This document shows, in pieces, positions 57,986-64,000 of a stretch of 64,000 bases of DNA. The DNA comes from Solen grandis (lineage: Eukaryota > Mollusca > Bivalvia > Adapedonta > Solenidae): the NCBI GenBank assembly GCA_021229015.1, contig CM037783.1:3006725-3070724 (forward strand), written 5' to 3'. The stretch's first letter is position 1; every line of letters starts with the position of its first letter. The translations under genes and the position numbers were made by a program. A model generated the notes under the pieces. It did not search any database and had not been told where the DNA came from. It saw only the letters and a program-made list of their open reading frames with translations.

Positions 57986-58799
57986 ACATAGTGTGTACGT
58001 TTGTATCAACAAAAATATTCTTCAGAGTAATTATGCCAAAAATGAAATAGTTCTGATTCTGGTCTCCTGATCGACCCTCTTTTTTAATGACCGACCCTAA
58101 AGTTTTTTTTACCTTTCTACCTTTAAAAAAATATTTCCCTTTTTTTTTTACCTTTGTTTCTTTAAAAAAAATCCCTACCCTAATTCATTCTTTTTTTTTT
58201 GTTGGAGACCAGAAACAGATTTTTTTTTTTTTTTTTGCCTATAACATATCATTTATGAACAGATCGCTAGGCTAATCATTGAGAACAGTAATTAGTTCAT
58301 TTATACTTCCATTTTATTTATACAAAAGCCACATAAAGTCATGCTTGGCCTATGGCTCTGACCTACACAATCGATTGTCTACAAGTTTGAGGAAATGATT
58401 GTAATCATCCATTTTTGTAAATAATATTTGGCTGGTAAATGAGTTGCAAAATCAAACAAGTCTAAACAAAAAGTAAGTTGAAATTGTATTCACCAAAAAT
58501 TTACCCCCCCTTATTTTTTAATTAAACGTCCATATTTGTTAACATGCAATTGACAAAGATTGATGTTTATTATGTCCAAATCTGTGATGATATGTACTTT
58601 GAATTTATGATGGCAAAATCATTTTTTCTTTATTTCTGTAAATTTCAAGAAATCCAAGAATTTTCGAAGTGTGTTAGGATATACCTTAAATGGATAAGAA
58701 TATCAACTGCTTATAAATGTTAAAAGCACATATATAATTATAAATTCATAACTGGAATTTTATCAAATCAGGCATACACTACTCTCAGCAGTTTGATTA

Positions 58800-59475
58800 T
58801 AACAAGAGGGCCAAGATGGCCCTGAATTGCTCACCTGAGAAATATTGCTTTCATTGCCTTTAACAACATAGTCATACTGAAAACAAAATCCATACAGAAG
58901 AATAGCAATATAATTTTAATTCCATGCAAGAAGTTTACATGTGGTCCAAAAAACCAGTTAACCCTAGTGTGGGACCAATTTTGACCCCAGGGCCATGATT
59001 TTAACAAACTTGGTAGATGTACATAAGGCAATGTTACACACCAAATATCTAAGCTCCAGGTCTTGTGGTTTCTGAGAAGAAGATTCTTTTTTTAAAAAAT
59101 GGGGCAGGGCCAATTTTGACCCCAGGGTCATGATTTGAACAAACTTGGTAGAGGTGTACTAGACAATGCTACACACCAAATATCTAAGCTCTTATCCTTG
59201 CAGTTTTGCAGAAAAAGATTTTCAAAGTGTGCATTTTTAAAATCTATTTTTAGCTCCTGTGACCTACTTTTTAAACCAATCAAAATAATCTGAACAATCT
59301 TGATAGAGGGCATCATAAGGATGATTCCTTTGAAGTTTGGTCAAAATCCATTCAGCAGTTTAGGAGGAGATGTTGTTTAAAGGAAACTGTTGACGCCGGA
59401 CGCACACACGGACGCCAGACAAAAGGCGATCACAAAAGCTCACCATGAACACGTGGTGCTCAGGTAAACTAAAAA
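58800..59475 (-). mobile_element. tandem-core bivalve-type repeat, reverse orientation
   Basis: Starts ACAAGAGGGCCAAGATGGCC, TTGCTCACCTGAG. Core repeats TTTTGACCCCAGGGYCATGA and CACCAAATATCTAAGCTC. Ends GACGCACACACGGACG, AAAAGCTCACCATGAACACG, GTGCTCAGGTAAACT. Inverse relative of 18690-19700. Confidence 0.75.
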
Positions 59476-60569
59476 GTAAGGAGCAGGTAATCTTGTCTGG
59501 AAAAGTAAAGGGGAGTAATCTCCAGATGATGTATACTTTTTAGAATTGATGACTCATACACACTCCTACATCCTTTACACCATAGACTCTGGACACTCAG
59601 TGAAAAGTAGCAAAATTACACAGTCATGGTAAAACAATTACTCTATGAACTGAAGTTTGAACATACTGACACATGAGTTTATGCAGATGACAGTGACAGT
59701 GAGTGTTGCTCTTACTGACATATGTATGAAATAAGCATCATGTGCATGCAACTGCAGTTGCTGTGATATTCAGTCATCAATTCCAATCTCTTCAAATATA
59801 TAATTCAATCTTAATTTCAGAACATTGTATCTAATTAAGGCTGTACATGTTCCTATAAAATTGGTCCAATATTCTAATTTTAGAAACAACTTAATTGATA
59901 TGCAAAATACACAAATATTTTAATTCATGATTTATACACCGCTACCATGGGACTCAATTAGATGCAAAAGGATTGGATGCAACATTACGCAACAGGAAGT
60001 CCTATATATCCCCTGCCAACATAATCTCAAACAAGGGGTTTCCCAGTAACACACAAAATTATCTATTTGACCCCTCGAATTGACTTAATAACTCCAAAAT
60101 ATGTTTTTAAAAACAAAGGGAAAGCCCTGTCAAACTTTAAAGTTAGTGTTATAAAAAATGTTTATATATTTGTGAATTCCACAGTTAATCTTTAATTTTT
60201 TTCTTTTAATACAATGCAATAGAATAGGTCACCTTTCTTTATGTTTTATTATGCAATAGACAAAGAGGATATCAGAAGCCAGTTTATAGGACAATAGTAA
60301 TAATTAAGATCAAATTTTCTTGTTAATAGTAAGTGTAAAAGGCCCCTGTTTGTTGGGGGTATTACTTACAGGCTATTTTTTCAGATGATGCAGAAGGGCC
60401 CTTCAATACCATATTGTGGAGAAAATGTACTAATACTTGATTTTGGGGAAAGAAAAATTTCCATGGGTAAAAAGCAAATTTGGGAAAACCTGCATGAATT
60501 TACATCTTCATGAGCGGCCCCTGATAAAGAAGGAAAAAGCTCCGACTAATTTAGCTAGCTGTATTGTAT

Positions 60570-60776
60570 GAGAAAACAGAGCAGACCCAGATCCGATCAG
60601 ACAGCTACTTTCAGGAACTGTCAGATCATGATCTCACTGTTTGCTCATACAATATTGTAGCTCAGTCTCAATGACAAAGAAAAATCCTTTGTTTCATTAT
60701 CCCAATTAAAGTTACGTAAATGAAATTTCCTCAAGTCTTAAATTTGTACATGAATATTCATGAGGTATAGGGTTAA
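60570..60776. mobile_element. second TTAA-type repeat family copy
   Basis: ACAGAGCAGACCCAGATC, ATCAGACAGCT against GAACTGTCAGATC, TTTGCTCATACAATATTGTA, and right end ATTCATGAGGTATAGGGTTAA. Confidence 0.65.
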
Positions 60777-61357
60777 AGGATATACAATGGGAAAATCCCT
60801 GAGTGACCCTCTTCAATCTTAGACAGCCAATACTGTTGTCAACAAGAGAGATCTTTTAAAAAAAGATATGCATCATTGATAGCTAGGCCATTAAAGGATT
60901 TCAAACAGTTGAATGATATACAAATTATTATCTGTGAAGTGTTTCATTCTGGGAAGACAAACAAAGCCAATTAAGATAAGTCTCAGTTAGTAAAACGTCC
61001 CCTCCACTGCATTCAGTAGGGTAAACATTATTGTAACTATAATTGTCTTTCAGTCATATGGATATGGTGAAAAAGGCTATTGATATGCTTTTCCATTGTT
61101 CAGGTCTTTATAAATCTTGACCTAAAAAGGCCTTGAAGTTCAGAAGTGTTTTGATAAAACAACAGTACACTTATAAAAAAAAATTGGTTAAGACGTGTAT
61201 ATTTCAGCTAGTTGTCATCTCAAAAAAGAGTGGTGTGTAACCTTTATTTTGTAAGTATAGCAATATCTGCAAATGAAAATCATCCAAATATTCATTCAGC
61301 ATTGTCTTACATCATCATCCTTGAGTAAGTCAGAAGTGGGGTTAGAAAGTAACACTG

Positions 61358-62366
61358 AACAAGAGGGCCAAGATGGCCCTGTGTCGCTCACCTGAGTAAG
61401 ATAGCTGTGTTAGGCATAATGACAAAAAATCTAGCATCTAAAAGTGTTTTTCTAACATTTGACTAAGTGACCTACATATTGATCCTACCTGAATTTGCAC
61501 TCAACTGGGAATTCATGCAGTCATCATTCATATTAAGTTTAATGAAGACTGGGACAAAAATGTAGGCCTCTAGAGTGTTCACAAGGTTTTTCTTAGATTT
61601 GACCTGGTGACCTAGTTTTTGACCTCATGTGACTCATTTTCAAACTCATCCAATATATCAATTAGACAAACATCCTGACCAAATCTATTGAAGATTGGGC
61701 TAAAACTGTGGCCTCTAGAGAGTTCACAAGGTTTTTCTTAGATTTGACCTGGTGACCTAGTTTTTGATCCCACATGACCCAATTTAAATTTCATGCAAGA
61801 TATCATGTAGACAAACTGTGGCCTGTAGAGTGTTCACAAGGTTTCTCTAAGATCTGACCTGGTGACCTAGTTTTTGACCCCACCTTACCCATTTTCGAAC
61901 TCATCCGTGATATCATGTAGACTAACATCCTGACCAAGTTTCATGAGGATTGGGCCAAAACTGTGGCCTGTAGAGTGTTCGCAAGGTTTTTCTAAGATTT
62001 TCCCTGGTGACCTAGTTTTTGACCCCATGTGACCCAATTTTGAACTCATCTGAGATATCATATAGACAAACACCCTGACCAAGTTTCATGAAGATTGGGC
62101 CATAACTGTGGCCTGTAGAGTGTTCACAAGGTTTTTCTAAGATTTGACCTGGTGACCTAGTTTTTGACCCCACATGACCCAATATCGAACTCATCTGAGA
62201 TATCATGTAGACAAACATCCTGACCAAGTTTCATGAAGATTGGGCCAAAACTGTGGCCTCTAGAGTGATCACAAGCAATTGTGGACGACGGACGACGCAC
62301 GACGCACGACGGACAAAAGGCGATCACAAAAGCTCACCCGAGCACAAGTGCTCAGGTGAGCTAAAA
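61358..62366 (-). mobile_element. tandem-core bivalve-type repeat with inverted CTCACCTGAG ends
   Basis: Starts ACAAGAGGGCCAAGATGGCC, GTCGCTCACCTGAG. About six units of roughly 127 bp carry AGTGTTCACAAGGTTTTTCT, GACCTGGTGACCTAGTTTTT and CATCCTGACCAAGTTTCATG. The tail is GACGGACGACGCACGACGC, then AAAAGGCGATCACAAAAGCT and GTGCTCAGGTGAGCTA. The 65- and 71-codon minus frames here are repeat artefacts. Confidence 0.82.
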
Positions 62367-62423
62367 AGGCCACTATTAAACACTTATACATGGTTCAATG
62401 GTCAACTACTTTGAACTGCAACC

Positions 62424-62639
62424 TTAACCCTTTCCCTCATATAGACTCATTTTGACGCACTCAATAGGTACCACATAAAGCCTGATCTGCAGAAAGCCAA
62501 ACTCAAACCTTACCAAATTTAATTGTAAAATCCTCATTACCAGACCACTGAGGAGCAGCAGGAGTAACTCGCAGGCTCATCAGGTTTTATGCTGTTCGCA
62601 TAGGTCTTTTCATTGTATCCTCTATGAGGGAAGGGTTAA
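62424..62639 (-). mobile_element. TTAA-bounded palindromic MITE, copy 7 (hairpin broken)
   Basis: Both TTAA ends present, but about 25 bases of the left hairpin arm are missing (GAGGAGCAGCAGGAGTAACT instead of the full arm). Confidence 0.85.
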
Positions 62640-62642
62640 GTG

Positions 62643-62985
62643 TACAAGGTTTGTCCCAAAATTCTGTGACGAACTATAAACGTTTTATTTTTAACGCCAT
62701 GTATAGGTTTGGATTAATAGGGTATATTTCAAATATCTGACGTTGTGTCCACCAGATACCATGTTGACGTCTTCTGCTGATATGATGACTTCATCTCAGA
62801 AAATTAAATAATGTCAGAAATGAATGAGAAATGGACAAACGTTCAAACACATGAAAGAAAATAGAAAAGTTATAATGGCGATGTCAAAGGAACGCACAGC
62901 ACAGCGGACAGTTATCCAGTTTTGTGCGGACCTCGGGATAATACCTGTACAGACAATACAGCAAATTATGCACTGGAAAACCTAA
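62643..62985 (+). mobile_element. mariner-type transposon, 5' end with start of transposase
   Basis: TA followed by CAAGGTTTGTCCCAAAATTC, which resembles a mariner terminal inverted repeat. From an ATG at 62875 there are 36 codons, MAMSKERTAQRTVIQFCADL then GIIPVQTIQQIM, in the style of the first helix-turn-helix of mariner transposases (E-Q-R-x-V-I-x-F). A stop at 62983 follows and the rest is absent. A truncated relic. Confidence 0.6.
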
Positions 62986-63059
62986 ACATTCTAAATTCAT
63001 TTGTATTGTCACACATTGTACACAGATCTAACCTAAGAGTTATGCTGTACTGTCATCTT

Positions 63060-63250
63060 AATCTATAACCCTGTACTTCATAATTATATAGACTCATTTT
63101 GATGCATAGGCAAACAGAGCAGACCCAGATCAGACAGCTCCCCTAGAAGCTCCTCTAGGAACTGTCTGGTCAGGTTCTCCTCTGTTTGCTCAAATAATAC
63201 TGCAGCTCAGGCAAAGGAAAATCCATCATTTCATAAATCGTAATTTTAAG
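63060..63250. mobile_element. second TTAA-type repeat family copy
   Basis: TAACCCTGTACTTCATAATT, then CAAACAGAGCAGACCCAGAT mirrored by TCAGGTTCTCCTCTGTTTG (internal hairpin), with AGCTCCTCTAGGAACTGTCT in the loop. Confidence 0.65.
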
Positions 63251-63254
63251 ATCA

Positions 63255-64000
63255 GTAAGTAAGTAAGTAAAGTCTTTATTTATAGTGGATAACATATCTG
63301 GCATTAACCAATCTTCCTTATGCAACAGATCAATCAATCAATCAATATTCATCAAGATCAAAATTTGTACAGTCAAGACTCAATATCTCAACATCAATGA
63401 AATGATCATTTTTATGTTGACTCAGATAGGAATATGTCAACATATGAATTTACATGTACCTGGAAACATGTGATCATATATCAACAAGCCTTCACAAAAA
63501 GTACATATATTTGGCACGTTTTGTCTATAAAGGCCCTATATACCTAATAAAAAGTCTTGTCTTATATCCTATGTTATAGCCTAAACTGAGTTTTGTTGAA
63601 GTTGATGATGCAAGTACATGCTGCAACTTACTGCCACATTGCATTGACTTTAGATCACTGGTGTTGAAAAATAGTTCATACTTTTTAAAATTTAGCCTGT
63701 ATGATTGCATCTAGCAGTAATCAGTTTAATTCCAAATAATACAGTTAACAACATCTTAATGTTGTAATTGATACTTATTGCGCTGGTTAAATGTATGAAA
63801 ACTTATTGCGGCAATGCAGAATGTTTGCACATCCATGAGCGTGTCAACATGAGTTGAGATAAACGCATAGTTTCAGGTGAGAAATTTGTTGAGATATAAA
63901 AAATATTGAAATACAAAATATCGAGATAAGAATGTATTTTATATATAATTGAATAGAGAATCAATTCAAGGGACATAACTCTGGTTGGTTATCAAACTCT
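63255..64000. other. non-coding end of window
   Basis: Short TAAG and ATCA microsatellites at 63254-63272 and 63329-63346, then AT-rich sequence without a recognisable gene. Confidence 0.5.

Noticed and set aside
58087..58275. Phe-rich open frame near 58.1-58.3 kb
   Set aside because: Produced by runs of T; low complexity and no homology signal.

Overview
The window is animal nuclear DNA: AT-rich, intron-containing and full of dispersed repeats. Repeat families ending in CTCACCTGAG/CTCAGGTGAGC with tandem cores, TTAA-bounded short elements, tRNA-derived SINEs and long arrays carrying AGGTCAAGGTCA together suggest a bivalve mollusc. That assignment rests on my familiarity with bivalve repeats, not on a search. 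There are no bacterial operons, CRISPR arrays or viral genomes.

Two protein-coding genes can be read, and they converge on an assembly gap of exactly 100 N at 37177-37276. On the + strand, an ENPP-family ectonucleotide pyrophosphatase/phosphodiesterase runs from about 9.8 to 35.0 kb. Thirteen exons are visible: one with a type II membrane anchor and Ser/Thr-rich stalk, eleven that build the phosphodiesterase domain, and one that enters the nuclease-like domain. Twelve of the thirteen join in phase with good GT/AG sites, and every catalytic and metal-binding motif I know for the family is kept. The cytosolic N-terminus and the end of the nuclease-like domain are not seen. On the - strand, 48.8 to 37.3 kb, four exons encode a PH-like domain followed by a proline- and tyrosine-rich tail, which suggests a signalling adaptor. 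Its last exon runs into the gap.

Region by region: 0.9-2.8 kb holds a broken non-LTR retrotransposon. 4-9 kb has short inverted-repeat elements. 9-35 kb is the ENPP gene, its introns filled with SINEs, two pogo-like DNA elements, minisatellites and AGGTCA arrays. 35.8-37.2 kb is a 17-bp tandem array that meets the gap. 37-49 kb is the adaptor gene, including a decayed duplicate of one exon. 49-64 kb is repeat-dominated, with a nested tandem-core element at 52.5-55.7 kb, several TTAA elements and the 5' end of a mariner transposon.

The most unusual features are these. Mobile elements lie hard against ENPP splice sites: one about 18 nt upstream of exon 8, one about 15 nt upstream of the anchor exon, and one whose target-site duplication copies a splice donor. 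A TTAA-bounded element family carries a strong internal palindrome in seven copies. A PH exon has an indel-rich duplicate. A pogo-like insertion has its empty site preserved in a neighbouring duplicate. All exon calls come from reading codons and splice sites by eye.
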